Positions 7,427 through 17,230 are shown, counted from the stretch's first letter. The stretch is 46,579 nt of DNA from Flammeovirgaceae bacterium (GCA_024638265.1 JAHEKQ010000018.1:1-46579), one strand, 5' to 3'. The notes: generated by a model from the letters alone, not told the origin. Program-made: numbers and translations.

Positions 7427-8377
7427 CTAGTATTTTACCACCCAGGCATTGCGATAATCTGCCTTCAGTTTGTCGGCTTCTGCCTGCGCATCATTATAAG
7501 TCTCTTTGCTCAGGATGGTGACCCTGTGATAGGGAGTTTTTCCTATCGGGCTCAATACCTGGACCCCTACCCCGTTTTTGCTCAATCGATTAGCAAAATC
7601 CATCGCTAGATCGCCATCTACTGAACTGGAAACTACTACATAGTATCGTCCAGTCCTTTCGGTAAGTCTTTCAACCGTACCCGGTTCAGGATTTGCCGCC
7701 TTTTCTGCTTCCGCAGCTAATCTGGCTTCTTCCTCCGCCCTGGCAGCAGCCTCTGCCTCAGCTTTTTGACGTTCCAATGCTGCATTTATTGCCTGTTGCG
7801 CATTTTTTATTTGCTCGTTAGGATACGATTCGGCAGGCCTCAGTGTTTTGGCTTCTTCATAAGAAGTTATTGCTTCCTGGTATTTACGCTCACCCATCGC
7901 TGTATCACCAGCTTCAATCGCAGCATCGTATTTCTTTTGTTCCTGCATTGGGGCATACCAGAAGATATAGCCCAATACGCCTCCTATTACAACCACGAGT
8001 ATAATCAGGGTGAGTATAACAGGCCCCATGGACTTGGATTCTGTCTTTTTATCATCACCTCCTTCAGGTGGTTCATTTACATCCGCATATTCCAGATCGA
8101 AGTCTTCCGGACTGGAACTCTCCTCGGCAACATCAGAAGTGGTATCAAAGACGAAGTCGGGTTCATCCTTTTTCTTTTTAGTAGTCTTCTTGCTTGGTTT
8201 CTTAGTTCCCTTATCCTCTTTCTTCTCTTCTTTTTCCCCTTCTTCCTTATCTCGGTCAAGTGGTTGATACTCTACTTCAGGCAAACCAAAATTCTCATCG
8301 TCATCTCCAAATTCATTCCCCGAATTTTCATTGAATTCCTCCTGGTTCTCATCGAGATCTTTTTTCTTTTTAGCCAT
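7427..8377 (-). CDS. Membrane-anchored TPR-like protein with C-terminal SPOR domain
   Basis: 316 residues. Residues 1-117 are a highly charged, low-complexity cytoplasmic region rich in Lys, Asp and Glu. Residues 119-141 form one membrane helix. Residues 145-200 resemble a short TPR pair (Y-D-A-A-I-E-A-G-D, Y-Q-E-A-I-T-S-Y-E-E-A). An Ala/Glu-rich coiled coil spans about 200-228. Residues 242-316 form a SPOR domain, which binds denuded glycan strands of septal peptidoglycan. It is the first gene of the SPOR-exbB-exbD-tonB operon and follows the best promoter match in the window. A link between the TonB-type motor and peptidoglycan or division sites is inferred from this context. Confidence 0.85.
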   Translation of the reverse strand: MAKKKKDLDENQEEFNENSGNEFGDDDENFGLPEVEYQPLDRDKEEGEKEEKKEDKGTKKPSKKTTKKKKDEPDFVFDTTSDVAEESSSPEDFDLEYADVNEPPEGGDDKKTESKSMGPVILTLIILVVVIGGVLGYIFWYAPMQEQKKYDAAIEAGDTAMGERKYQEAITSYEEAKTLRPAESYPNEQIKNAQQAINAALERQKAEAEAAARAEEEARLAAEAEKAANPEPGTVERLTERTGRYYVVVSSSVDGDLAMDFANRLSKNGVGVQVLSPIGKTPYHRVTILSKETYNDAQAEADKLKADYRNAWVVKY

Positions 8378-8404
8378 GGATGGTCGATTATGTTAGTGTC
8401 ATTA

Positions 8405-8435
8405 CAAATTTAGATTAAATTTTAAGGTACACAAA
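8405..8435 (-). promoter_or_regulatory. Bacteroidota-type sigma-A promoter for the SPOR-exbBD-tonB operon
   Basis: On the minus strand TTTG (8435-8432), a 19-bp spacer and TAAATTTG (8412-8405) match the Bacteroidota housekeeping consensus (TTTG, 19-21 bp, TAnnTTTG) exactly. Transcription would start near 8398, about 20 bases before the ATG at 8377. Confidence 0.75.
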
Positions 8436-8448
8436 CCTCAAAATACTG

Positions 8449-10107
8449 TCAGAATTTATAGCTCATCCCGCCCAGAACCTGGATTCCGCGTACAGGATAA
8501 TTGTTCAATAATTGATAGTTACTTCCGGTCAGATTTTTACCCTGCAGAAAAACGCTCATCCTGCTTCCGGTGAAGTACTCTATTCCTAAATTAAGATCGG
8601 TAATTGCGTCTAATTCAACAGTTTGCACGCCTTCCTGTGCCTTAATACCCCCCATCAGATAGGCATCAAGAGTAATCCGGAATTTTTCCACAATATTAAT
8701 GTTTGAATTGCTTCCCAGCACATAAGCTGGCTTGTGCCACGCTTCCGGAAGTACATCCATAGAATAGTTGAAGAGGTCCAGGGACAGGCTTGTCCTATAT
8801 TTTTCATCCTTATTGAAAAGAAGTGTCACGGTTGGATTCACAAGCCTCACGACACCAGTATCATATAATACTTCAAACCTCGACTGATCGAGGGGATCAT
8901 TATTGAAGTAAAATGAATTTTTGTAACTGGATATCTCGATTCCTCCGGACAGGTTGAAGTAATTACCCAAGGAGATCCTCGCATTGGCATATAGACCCGA
9001 TTGTAGGATCGTGCCCGCTACGTACTGACCCTCCTGAAGATAGAGATTTTGGGACGAGAACATATTATAGGTCTGTTTCTGCACTCCACCCGATGTCCCA
9101 AACTTGATCTCAACATTGTCAATTGGCTGATAAAGGATTCCTGCAATCGGATAAAGATGGAGTCCTTTTTCTCCCGCTAGCGTATCGGGAAGATAATCAG
9201 CACGCAATATCGCATGGATCCTAAGCCTGTCGAGTTGGTACTCTAATCCGCCCCTAGCAGAGACAAATACACGATTTTCACCACTGAATTGGGGATCATC
9301 CCTGGAAATACTACTAAAGGACAAGTCAGTGATTGTACGAGCTTCTGCCAATACTTCCAGTGTTGACTGCAGGTCTGCATAAATCTCAGTTTCTTTTGCA
9401 TCAAAATTATTGGAGACGTTTTTCAAGCCCAGTTTTCCGTTGATTTGAAAATCATCCTCTGCAGATGTATTCTTGAATGATCCCTTGAGGTCTAACCTGT
9501 TGAAAACCTGCAATATATCATCAGGTTCTATGCCTGTCCCGTCCTGGTATCCATAAAAATGGAGGTTTTCCCTTATATAGCCGGCCTCACCCGAAAGCGT
9601 AATTTTATCCCCATAAACGGATCCAAAAATCCCTGTATTAAATCTCCCCTGGGCTGAATTAGCCTCGTCGACCGGTCCACGGAACGAATTCATATAGTTC
9701 AACTTCATCCCGTAGCTGAATTCCTTCTGACGCTTGTTGGTTGAATAAAAGTCCAGGAATGGGGTAGCGAAATTTCCAAAACCTGCTCTCAGGTAGTTTC
9801 CATATAGTTTTTCTTCCGGCACGGAAGCAAGCGGCCGGGGGCGCAGTCTCAGCGCAATAGCCTCGGCCGGATAGAAAAAGCTTTCAAAACTATATTCCAA
9901 TGAGGGATTTGACCTCTGATAAGATTGTGGAGGTATTGGTTCAAATAACCTTGCAGCTGGGGGTAAAGTAATTTCCTTATTCCCAACAACATCGAATACC
10001 ATGGATTCCATAGATCTGGGATCATTTCGTTCCCACTCTTCCTGTGCAAGGGTCGGGAGTGCCATAATGATCAATATGATCGATATCCATTTATTCATTT
10101 CCGCCAT
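8449..10107 (-). CDS. Plug-less outer-membrane beta-barrel (TonB-dependent-receptor-like)
   Basis: 552 residues beginning with a signal peptide (M-N-K-W-I-S-I-I-L-I-I-M-A-L-P-T-L-A-Q). The mature part has many alternating amphipathic strands and ends in G-M-S-Y-K-F, an outer-membrane terminal Phe. Its last third resembles TonB-dependent receptors (a G-K-N-L-T-G-S-N-Y turn near the end), but there is no N-terminal plug domain and no visible TonB box. The ATG at 10107 overlaps the upstream TPR gene by 17 bp; a second in-frame ATG at 10098 would start directly at M-N-K-W and is equally plausible. It is probably an outer-membrane partner of the preceding TPR protein. The ligand is unknown. Confidence 0.75.
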   Translation of the reverse strand: MAEMNKWISIILIIMALPTLAQEEWERNDPRSMESMVFDVVGNKEITLPPAARLFEPIPPQSYQRSNPSLEYSFESFFYPAEAIALRLRPRPLASVPEEKLYGNYLRAGFGNFATPFLDFYSTNKRQKEFSYGMKLNYMNSFRGPVDEANSAQGRFNTGIFGSVYGDKITLSGEAGYIRENLHFYGYQDGTGIEPDDILQVFNRLDLKGSFKNTSAEDDFQINGKLGLKNVSNNFDAKETEIYADLQSTLEVLAEARTITDLSFSSISRDDPQFSGENRVFVSARGGLEYQLDRLRIHAILRADYLPDTLAGEKGLHLYPIAGILYQPIDNVEIKFGTSGGVQKQTYNMFSSQNLYLQEGQYVAGTILQSGLYANARISLGNYFNLSGGIEISSYKNSFYFNNDPLDQSRFEVLYDTGVVRLVNPTVTLLFNKDEKYRTSLSLDLFNYSMDVLPEAWHKPAYVLGSNSNINIVEKFRITLDAYLMGGIKAQEGVQTVELDAITDLNLGIEYFTGSRMSVFLQGKNLTGSNYQLLNNYPVRGIQVLGGMSYKF

Positions 10108-13100
10108 TTTTTAAGGTATCTGGATTAATCACCTCCACACTATCCACCACAATCGAATCAGTGGAAAGGCTGTCCAGGCTCTGTAATTGCCTTTCTTCAA
10201 GAATATCAAGCTTTCTAAGCTTCTCACCAGCTTCCCTTTTTACAATATCATCCGGAAAATTCTCCACCAAACTCGTCAGCGTTCCCCGTGCCTGGAAGAA
10301 GTCACCCATTGCCACATAATTTTCAGATATAAGTAAGAATCCCCGGCCCACCCAATTAAGGAAGGATGGATATTTCTCGTTGAGGTCTATCAAAACTTCA
10401 ATGGACTGCCTGTTCTTGCCTGTTCGGTAAAAGACCTCACCGAGTAGGTATTGCGCTTCGGCACCGTATTCATTTTTCGAAAGATTGGTAGTATTAAGAA
10501 ATTCATCCTTTGCCTCTTCAAATCTGCCCATCGCATAGAGCGATTTACCCAAATAAAGGGAAGCCCGGTTTTCTGCATCTACATCAGTTCCACCGCTGTC
10601 AATGATTTTTCGGGCATAAGATATCGTTGAATCATAATTTGCCAGGTTGTAATAGCTCAGCATCCTACCTGTTCTGGCCTGGTTTTGTAACCTCTTATTA
10701 TCAGCCAGTGACTCAGAAACCCCGTAGTAATAGGTGGCCTTCTGATAATTACCCGCGTTTAGCTCAAGATCGGCCAGCCGTTCGACCACTCTTGGGTATT
10801 GCCAGAAGCCCGTATTATCATCAATTCTTTCAAGCCATATCCTGGCACTGTCAAACTTCTCCAATCGATAATAGGCATCACCGATATAATAAATGGACTC
10901 AGCCCGCCTTGGATCTTCCGGATAAGCTCCGAGGAAAGTCCTTAGGCCCTTAATTGCGCTGGTATATTGCTGATTAAAATATTGGTTTTTTGAAGATTCA
11001 AACTCAATATTTTCAAAACCTTTTTCATCGGGGTTAGCAGTTCTATAGGCCATCAGGTACTGTTCATATTCACCTTCACGACTGATCAGTCCCAGTACTT
11101 CCTGTAGGGGAAGTAAGGCATCCTTCGCTAATTCGTGTGTCACATAGTCATTAATCAGGCGGATATAATCCTCTGCGGATTCAGCATACTGGGATTTATT
11201 GAAATACGCCGATGCCCTTCTCATAAGTGCAAATGGGATGAAAATACTGGATGGTTTCTCTGAGATCAGCCTCGTATAAAGATCGATACTTCCATCATAG
11301 TCTGTCCCGTTGAACAACAACTGGGCTTTTTGGAATAAACCATCATCATAGTATCTGCTTGCGGGGCCCGTCGCAAGTACCCTGTCGAAGCGTGTTCTTG
11401 CTTCACCCGGCTTGTCCTGAAGCATTTTAACAATTCCAATCTGTAAATTGGCATAATCCCGGTCTGAGTAGCCCATAGAAATGGACTTATTATAGTTATC
11501 TATTGCGAGATCATAAGCCTTGGCGATATAATAACAATCGCCTAACCGAATATACGCATCTGCCTGGTATCGTTGAGAAGCATTGCCCGGACTCCCGATG
11601 AACTGCGTGAATTGGATTCTTGAGTTATCATACTGTTGCAGGTTGTAGTAACAATAGCCCAGGCCATAGGCGGATTTAAAGTAATATTCGTGTTCTCGAT
11701 AATTGGAATTAGTTCTTATCTCCAGGTAACTTTTGATGGCCTCGTCGAACCTTCTCCCGATGCTATATGCCTCTGCCTTCCAGAACATGGCAGTAATTGT
11801 TACCTCCGGATCTATGGGATAATGAAGTGATTTATCAAAAAGGCTTACAGCCCTTCGATAATCCCGCTTGTTGAATTGCACCGTTCCCAAGAGAAAATTG
11901 GCCTTCTGATAAACCCTGTTGAGGTTTTCAGTTCTTTCAGAAAGGCCATCTATGTACCGTATTGCACGGGCATAATCATTCGTAGACAGATATGCATCTG
12001 AAAGAATTTCTGATATTTCATTTCTGTGTTTCCCCGAGGGGAAATCCTCCATGTATGACTCCAGGCTGGTAATCGCCAGGCTACTGTTTCCCAGATCAAA
12101 TGCCAACTTGGCATGTTGGTAAACTGCTTCTTCTTTCAGGGGAATATCTTCCCTGCTCTTCCGGACTTTGTCAAAAGCTGTCAGGGCATATCGCTTATTG
12201 TCGGACTTGAGATACAGGATACCCAGATAATAGCTTGAATAAATTCCAATCTCACCACGCCTGGATGCGAGGCCTTTGAATAGGTCGAGTGCTCCTTTGT
12301 CATCACCTGTTTTAAATCGGGACAAAGCAATCCTGTAAGTTATATTATCATCAACCCTACCCCGTACCAATTCCAGGTAATCATCATAACTCTGTACGGC
12401 AAGTTCAAAATCTTCACGCATAAAAAGAGCTTCAGCCCTGAGCAGAACCAGAGTCTGAACATTATAGAAATTGGCATCCCCGGATAGCTTTTGCTCGGTA
12501 TACTGTAGCAGCTCATCGTATTTACCTGCTTTAAAAAGCGCGCTGGCCTTCATATAAGGTATTTCCCTGCTGTAGGCCTCATCTCGTTCGGCACGATCAA
12601 AATCTAAAATCGCAGCCTGGTAGTCTTCACTTTGAAATTCTATATATCCTGCATAATAGGAAGATGGAGTCCCGAATGCCCCGGTGCTGGATTTCAATCG
12701 GTTAAAAAATGGTAAGGCCTCACTGAGTTTTCGCAGGCTAAAATAGGAATAGCCTGTTTTGAAATATACCTCAGCGCTTCGCTTACCATCGAGTTTGCCA
12801 TGATCAACCTTTTGGAAATACTCAATGACTTTAGGATAATTTCGGCTCTTATAGTAGAAATTGCCCAATTCATAATATGCCAACGCAGCTTTGGGATGCG
12901 AAGGGTTTTCGCGGATGAAGTCACCTATCAGCTTCTCCCCATCTCCGTGGTAAAGAACTAATGCACAATATGCTTCATAATACTGGGCATCAGCAGCCAC
13001 GGATGATTCGGGGTAGGATTCCCTCACTTTTTCAAATAGGGAACGTGCCGCTTCATGATTCCTGTTGTCCAGTAGCGCAATAGCCTGACTGTAAAGGGAG

Positions 13101-13225
13101 TTTTCCCGATGATCATTTAACGAGTTCTGGCTAAGAAGGTCAAGGGGAAGAAGTACTGCTATGCCGATGAAGATAATCGGCATTATGAGAAGATATGTAC
13201 GCGAAGGAGTTCTCTCTCTACTCAC
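10091..13225 (-). CDS. Large periplasmic tetratricopeptide repeat protein
   Basis: 1044 residues with an N-terminal hydrophobic signal (about 10-32) and then TPR repeats almost to the end, recognisable by recurring A-x-x-Y-x-x-G-x-x-Y/F and Y-x-x-A-I-x-x-Y/F patterns, for example near residues 110, 145, 545 and 590. The last ~30 residues are acidic and Ser/Asp-rich. The chosen start is GTG (13225); an ATG 14 codons in would remove the basic n-region of the signal. Such proteins, often labelled YbgF-like, scaffold envelope complexes. It overlaps the beta-barrel gene by 17 bp and lies just upstream of the SPOR/ExbBD/TonB operon, so a joint envelope function is inferred. Confidence 0.85.
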   Translation of the reverse strand: MSRERTPSRTYLLIMPIIFIGIAVLLPLDLLSQNSLNDHRENSLYSQAIALLDNRNHEAARSLFEKVRESYPESSVAADAQYYEAYCALVLYHGDGEKLIGDFIRENPSHPKAALAYYELGNFYYKSRNYPKVIEYFQKVDHGKLDGKRSAEVYFKTGYSYFSLRKLSEALPFFNRLKSSTGAFGTPSSYYAGYIEFQSEDYQAAILDFDRAERDEAYSREIPYMKASALFKAGKYDELLQYTEQKLSGDANFYNVQTLVLLRAEALFMREDFELAVQSYDDYLELVRGRVDDNITYRIALSRFKTGDDKGALDLFKGLASRRGEIGIYSSYYLGILYLKSDNKRYALTAFDKVRKSREDIPLKEEAVYQHAKLAFDLGNSSLAITSLESYMEDFPSGKHRNEISEILSDAYLSTNDYARAIRYIDGLSERTENLNRVYQKANFLLGTVQFNKRDYRRAVSLFDKSLHYPIDPEVTITAMFWKAEAYSIGRRFDEAIKSYLEIRTNSNYREHEYYFKSAYGLGYCYYNLQQYDNSRIQFTQFIGSPGNASQRYQADAYIRLGDCYYIAKAYDLAIDNYNKSISMGYSDRDYANLQIGIVKMLQDKPGEARTRFDRVLATGPASRYYDDGLFQKAQLLFNGTDYDGSIDLYTRLISEKPSSIFIPFALMRRASAYFNKSQYAESAEDYIRLINDYVTHELAKDALLPLQEVLGLISREGEYEQYLMAYRTANPDEKGFENIEFESSKNQYFNQQYTSAIKGLRTFLGAYPEDPRRAESIYYIGDAYYRLEKFDSARIWLERIDDNTGFWQYPRVVERLADLELNAGNYQKATYYYGVSESLADNKRLQNQARTGRMLSYYNLANYDSTISYARKIIDSGGTDVDAENRASLYLGKSLYAMGRFEEAKDEFLNTTNLSKNEYGAEAQYLLGEVFYRTGKNRQSIEVLIDLNEKYPSFLNWVGRGFLLISENYVAMGDFFQARGTLTSLVENFPDDIVKREAGEKLRKLDILEERQLQSLDSLSTDSIVVDSVEVINPDTLKNGGNE

Positions 13226-13285
13226 CTGATGTTAAATACAACGTAATTCTAGTAATAAGTTTTCAATTTTACCCCTGGAATTCCC

Positions 13286-13293
13286 CAAAGGTA
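13286..13293 (-). promoter_or_regulatory. Candidate -7 box for the TPR/barrel operon
   Basis: The minus strand reads TACCTTTG, a full match to TAnnTTTG, about 60 bases upstream of the GTG at 13225. No TTTG lies 19-21 bp further upstream, so only the -7 half is supported. It lies in the 116-bp gap between holA and the TPR gene. Confidence 0.45.
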
Positions 13294-13341
13294 TCAAATT
13301 AGCGCTTACTAAACATTACCAACGATAGTTTGATGCCCGTA

Positions 13342-14367
13342 TTATCCCAGGAGCCGGTAAATTAATTCATTAAGTATACTTTCTGCAGTCATTGAACCTG
13401 AGTCAACCCCCTTTAGTCGGGCATCAGCCTGGTTGATATATCGCAATGCTGCTGCAATTTCATTGACCGGGTAATTCCTTAGTCCATTTACATAATCGTT
13501 GATAAAATAAGGGTTCACCTTCAAAGCCGAAGCCAGGCTTTTCCGGTCAGCGTTTCCTATCTCAGAGGCTATCAACAATCGGCTATACAGGCTATACAAT
13601 TGAAAGATTACCAGGATCGGTGGATTGGCCTTAGGGTTCGAATTAAAGTAATTGAGTATCCTGAAACACCGTAAACGATCCTTGAAAAGAAGTGCCTTTT
13701 GCAATTCAAATACATTATATTCCTTATTGATGCCTACATATTGCTGAATCAAGTCCTCATCAATTGTTACAGCCTGATCCTTAAAGTTGACAAGGATCTT
13801 ATCAATCTCGTTAGAAAGCCTCTCGAGGTTGTTTCCTATATATTCCGTTAGCAATAATGACGCTTTAGGTGAAATCCCCGATCCCTTACTTTTCAAATAT
13901 GATTCGATCCATGTTGGCACCTGGTTTTCATAGATTTTCTTTGAATTGAACATGATACCCGCCTTTGCGATGGCCTTGGCAGCGGAAGTCCTTTGATCAA
14001 AACTCTTATTCTTATGACAAATTACCAATACGGTAGTAGGAACCGGGTTCTTAGCATAATCTTCCAGTAGTTTCCTACCGGTGTCCCTGCCAATATCTGA
14101 CAGCTGCTGAGCTTCTTTCACTACGACAACTTGTCTCTCAGCCATCATCGGGAATCTACGGGCGTGATTAAGTACGGTAATCACATCGGCATCCTTTCCG
14201 TAAACCACTGTAAGATTGAATTCTTTCTCCGGTGGATTCAGTGCTTTTTCCGGAATTAAATCACTGATTTCATCAATATAAAAAGTCTCTTCACCCTGGA
14301 GGAAATAGATGTGAGCAAATTTCCCTGCGTTTATATCGTTCAGAATAGCTTCAGCTGTAACTGCCAT
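13342..14367 (-). CDS. holA: DNA polymerase III delta subunit
   Basis: 341 residues, normal for HolA. The N-terminal region has the F-L-Q-G-E-E-x-F-Y-I-D-E pattern (about 23-34) of the AAA+-like delta clamp loader. The middle carries F-N-S-K-K and L-x-x-Y-I-G-N-N-L-E-R-L-S-N-E-I-D-K, characteristic of the family. The C-terminus is the helical collar domain. Delta opens the beta sliding clamp during loading. It is the last gene of a six-gene run and its start overlaps the stop of the zinc carboxypeptidase gene by one base. Confidence 0.95.
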   Translation of the reverse strand: MAVTAEAILNDINAGKFAHIYFLQGEETFYIDEISDLIPEKALNPPEKEFNLTVVYGKDADVITVLNHARRFPMMAERQVVVVKEAQQLSDIGRDTGRKLLEDYAKNPVPTTVLVICHKNKSFDQRTSAAKAIAKAGIMFNSKKIYENQVPTWIESYLKSKGSGISPKASLLLTEYIGNNLERLSNEIDKILVNFKDQAVTIDEDLIQQYVGINKEYNVFELQKALLFKDRLRCFRILNYFNSNPKANPPILVIFQLYSLYSRLLIASEIGNADRKSLASALKVNPYFINDYVNGLRNYPVNEIAAALRYINQADARLKGVDSGSMTAESILNELIYRLLG

Positions 14368-15284
14368 CAGAGCCTTCCTTCCAGTTCCTCAACAATGAAA
14401 AATCCATCGTCGCCGATGGGTTGATAGAGAGGCATAAAGATCAATCCGTCAACCCTGGCTTCAATTTCCCCTTTATTATCCCTGGCAACAATCTCCCCTT
14501 TACTTACCGTTTGAAAATTGTGATAACCTGGCTTCATCTGAAAGCCATCCCCGTTATATATCTTATGGTGATACAGAACAGACACCTTGTGGGGAAGTTG
14601 GTGGATGAACGATTCTATAATCTGATCGTATTTAGAGAATTCATGATCGTGCCTTCTTTCCACAACTCCGGACGCATAGAGAATTTCCCAGATACCGGAG
14701 GTATGCAGGTTAAGTGCTTTTGTAGATCCTATCAATCCACCTTCAAATACAAACGAGGTGAAGCCCAGTTTGTGGACGTACTCAAGCAGTGTTCCCACCA
14801 GGTATTTTTCAAGGTCAATTACAATCGGCAATCTCAGTGAACGGACAATCCTGTTATCGGACTCGTCCTCAGGAATCACGATAAAGTTCCCATTCTCAGA
14901 AGATGTGGCATGAAAATCTACGAGTATCTTGGGTTTATGGGTGGCATCAATCAGGTTTTCAATCTCACCAAGGAGTTCGAGCAATTCGTAGTCTTCAGCA
15001 GCGTCCCACTCCGGGTGGAGCTTTTCCCGTAACTGCCTGATGTACTCACTGTCCCAACAACGGTTCAAGTCATAATCCTGGAACCTGACTCCTTTCTCGA
15101 AGGCTCTGGTATTTCCAATCAGACCTACAATCTTGCCCTTAAAAGGTATATTCCATTCTTCGATAGATCGAAAAACATTCATGATGGCATGAACGCCAGT
15201 CACCTCATTTCCATGTAATCCACCAATTAATATAACCAGGGGGCCATCCTCTGAGCCCTCCATCGAACCAATGAGTCTATTCAT
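14367..15284 (-). CDS. Succinylglutamate desuccinylase/aspartoacylase-type zinc carboxypeptidase
   Basis: 305 residues with the AstE/ASPA fold. Zinc ligands are visible: H24 and E27 in H-G-N-E, and H125 in V-D-F-H-A-T. D-L-N-R (72-75) is the substrate-binding motif and E181 in V-F-E-G-G is the probable catalytic Glu. It should hydrolyse an N-acyl or glutamate-linked amide, but the sequence does not say whether the substrate is a small molecule or a peptide tail. It follows the GCS2-CBS amidoligase gene after 2 bp. Enzymes making and breaking glutamyl-type amides side by side suggest a synthesis/removal pair (inference). Confidence 0.87.
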   Translation of the reverse strand: MNRLIGSMEGSEDGPLVILIGGLHGNEVTGVHAIMNVFRSIEEWNIPFKGKIVGLIGNTRAFEKGVRFQDYDLNRCWDSEYIRQLREKLHPEWDAAEDYELLELLGEIENLIDATHKPKILVDFHATSSENGNFIVIPEDESDNRIVRSLRLPIVIDLEKYLVGTLLEYVHKLGFTSFVFEGGLIGSTKALNLHTSGIWEILYASGVVERRHDHEFSKYDQIIESFIHQLPHKVSVLYHHKIYNGDGFQMKPGYHNFQTVSKGEIVARDNKGEIEARVDGLIFMPLYQPIGDDGFFIVEELEGRL

Positions 15285-15286
15285 AC

Positions 15287-17218
15287 TTAACTATCAGAAT
15301 CAGTTCTCTCCAGGACTTTGAGTAATGTCTTGGTAATTCCCATGAAATTACCCTCTGTAATTATGCCAACCAACTTACCTTTCTTTACGACGGGGAGACA
15401 ACCGATCTTGTGCTCCCTAAATAAATACATGGCGTCAAAAATAGTAGATTCCGGTGATATTGTTATAGGGTTTGTGATCATTAAATCTGCCACTGTTTTT
15501 TGTTCTTCCTGCTCGCCCTTTACCATCCCTGAAAAATATCTCATCAGCATCCTGCTGGAGATCAATCCAATAAGCCGTCCCCTATCATCCTCCACAGGCA
15601 TAAATCGAATTCTCTGCCAATCCATCATATCTGCAACCAACTCAGGAATATCATCCTTTTCCACAGTAAAAAGATCCGTGGTCATGAATTCCTCTACGAG
15701 AATAGCCGCGGGATGCCAGGATTTTAGATTTCTGATCCTGGCCAGCGGCCATTTGTGAACGGGGATGTCATCATGGGAATGCTTAATCATGGCTGAAGTA
15801 ATGGCAACGGGAATTTCCTCACGTCCCAGGTCTTCTTTCACCAGGGTCTCAAAGCTGTTTAATATCCATGTGGTACCGTTTTGCTTCTTTTTATTTCTTT
15901 CCTCGATAACGCCGAGATATGTATCAATATCGTCAGAATTTACCTTGTTCTTTTCAAGGCCCTCCCTGGCTATGGGAAGTAATTCATTCTTTATGATCTC
16001 CCTAACAGAAGCTTTCTTACCATCGAACCATTTGATCTCACTTTCAAGGCCATTAAAGGCGGTCGTAAGAAAATTAAACTTCGCGGTATCGAAATCCATC
16101 AGTTTACGAACTCCCGGATAGTGGTCATCGAAGACGTTCATCATGCCAAGCCAGAATGCCGCGTTGGCCACTTCGTCAATTACGGTGGGCCCACTCGGCA
16201 GAATCCGGTTCTCAATCCGCAGGTGAGGTTTACCGTCATCGCTCATGCCAATGCATGGCCGGTTCCACCTATAGACCGTGGAGTTGTGGATATTAAGTGC
16301 TCGCAATTCAGGGATAACACCGTCATCCAACTGTTGCAGGCAATCCTCTTTGACATCGGTCATAAGCATAATGCGGAAACGGGTAATGTCTTCCCTATAA
16401 ATCTCCAATACAGACTTCTCCACCCATCGGTTGCCAAACATGACACGGGGGCTTCGATCCCGGAGATGTTCATTGATCAGCCGTGTATCCAGGGATTGCT
16501 GGAATAATGCTATACGGGTTTCTGCCCAAAGTCTCTTGCCGAACAACATGGGCGAATTGGCCGCAATGGCCAGTATCGGCGCCGAAAGTACCTGTGCCGC
16601 ATTGTATTTCTCAACAAAATTTTCCGGGGTCACCTGGAGGTGAACCTGGAAGCTGGTATTACAGGCCTCCAGCATGGCACTGTCATGTTGCAGGTTCAAC
16701 TCGTCAATTCCCTTGATCTTCAGTTCATACACATCTCCCCGCAACCTTCCAAGGGCCTTTATCAAGGCTGTATATCGCTTAAGCGGAGTCAGGTTGTCAA
16801 GATCAAGATCAAATTTTCTTAAGCTGGGAAGGATTCCCGTGGTTACGTACTTGGCATCGTACCGCGAAGCGAGTTTCTGGATGCTATCAAGCTTTTTATT
16901 GATGGATTTATGAAGGGTACTGAAGCACTTGCCTTTGAAATCGAGTGGTGGGAGATTAACTTCCAGGTTAAACTTTGCGAGTTCCGTTGTAAAATCGGGG
17001 TCATCAATAGCCTCCAGCAGTTCCATGGCCAGAGGCGCCGGTTTAAAATGCTTGTCGACCAGGCACATTTCCTGCTCAGCACCGATCTTTGGTGCTGTCT
17101 CGGTAAACATATTCTTTTCAAGCATTCGTTCCAGTGCCTGGATATCTCTCAGGAGACATTTTGTGAACTTGTTTCTCTGAATATGGCTAGATACTATTTT
17201 TACATCATGTGATCCCAT
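15287..17218 (-). CDS. GCS2-family amidoligase fused to paired CBS domains
   Basis: 643 residues. Residues ~30-480 are a glutamate-cysteine ligase family 2 (GCS2) domain of the glutamine-synthetase-like fold: G-A-E-Q-E-M at 46-51 supplies metal-binding Glu48 and Glu50, and there is an A-N-S-P-M-L-F-G-K segment near 240. Residues ~515-640 are two CBS motifs (M-T-T-D-L-F-T-V... and M-I-T-N-P-I-T-I-S...), a module that usually binds adenine nucleotides and regulates the attached enzyme. GCS2 enzymes ligate glutamate to an amine using ATP, and not all make gamma-glutamylcysteine. With an AstE-like peptidase directly downstream, a role in a modified peptide or storage amide is possible. No partner gshB-like gene is present. 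Confidence 0.85.
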   Translation of the reverse strand: MGSHDVKIVSSHIQRNKFTKCLLRDIQALERMLEKNMFTETAPKIGAEQEMCLVDKHFKPAPLAMELLEAIDDPDFTTELAKFNLEVNLPPLDFKGKCFSTLHKSINKKLDSIQKLASRYDAKYVTTGILPSLRKFDLDLDNLTPLKRYTALIKALGRLRGDVYELKIKGIDELNLQHDSAMLEACNTSFQVHLQVTPENFVEKYNAAQVLSAPILAIAANSPMLFGKRLWAETRIALFQQSLDTRLINEHLRDRSPRVMFGNRWVEKSVLEIYREDITRFRIMLMTDVKEDCLQQLDDGVIPELRALNIHNSTVYRWNRPCIGMSDDGKPHLRIENRILPSGPTVIDEVANAAFWLGMMNVFDDHYPGVRKLMDFDTAKFNFLTTAFNGLESEIKWFDGKKASVREIIKNELLPIAREGLEKNKVNSDDIDTYLGVIEERNKKKQNGTTWILNSFETLVKEDLGREEIPVAITSAMIKHSHDDIPVHKWPLARIRNLKSWHPAAILVEEFMTTDLFTVEKDDIPELVADMMDWQRIRFMPVEDDRGRLIGLISSRMLMRYFSGMVKGEQEEQKTVADLMITNPITISPESTIFDAMYLFREHKIGCLPVVKKGKLVGIITEGNFMGITKTLLKVLERTDSDS

Positions 17219-17230
17219 ACTATCTTCTCT

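Noticed and set aside
10091-13225. TPR protein as a degraded repeat gene
   Set aside because: The frame is open over 1044 codons with regular TPR spacing and a signal sequence, so it is intact.
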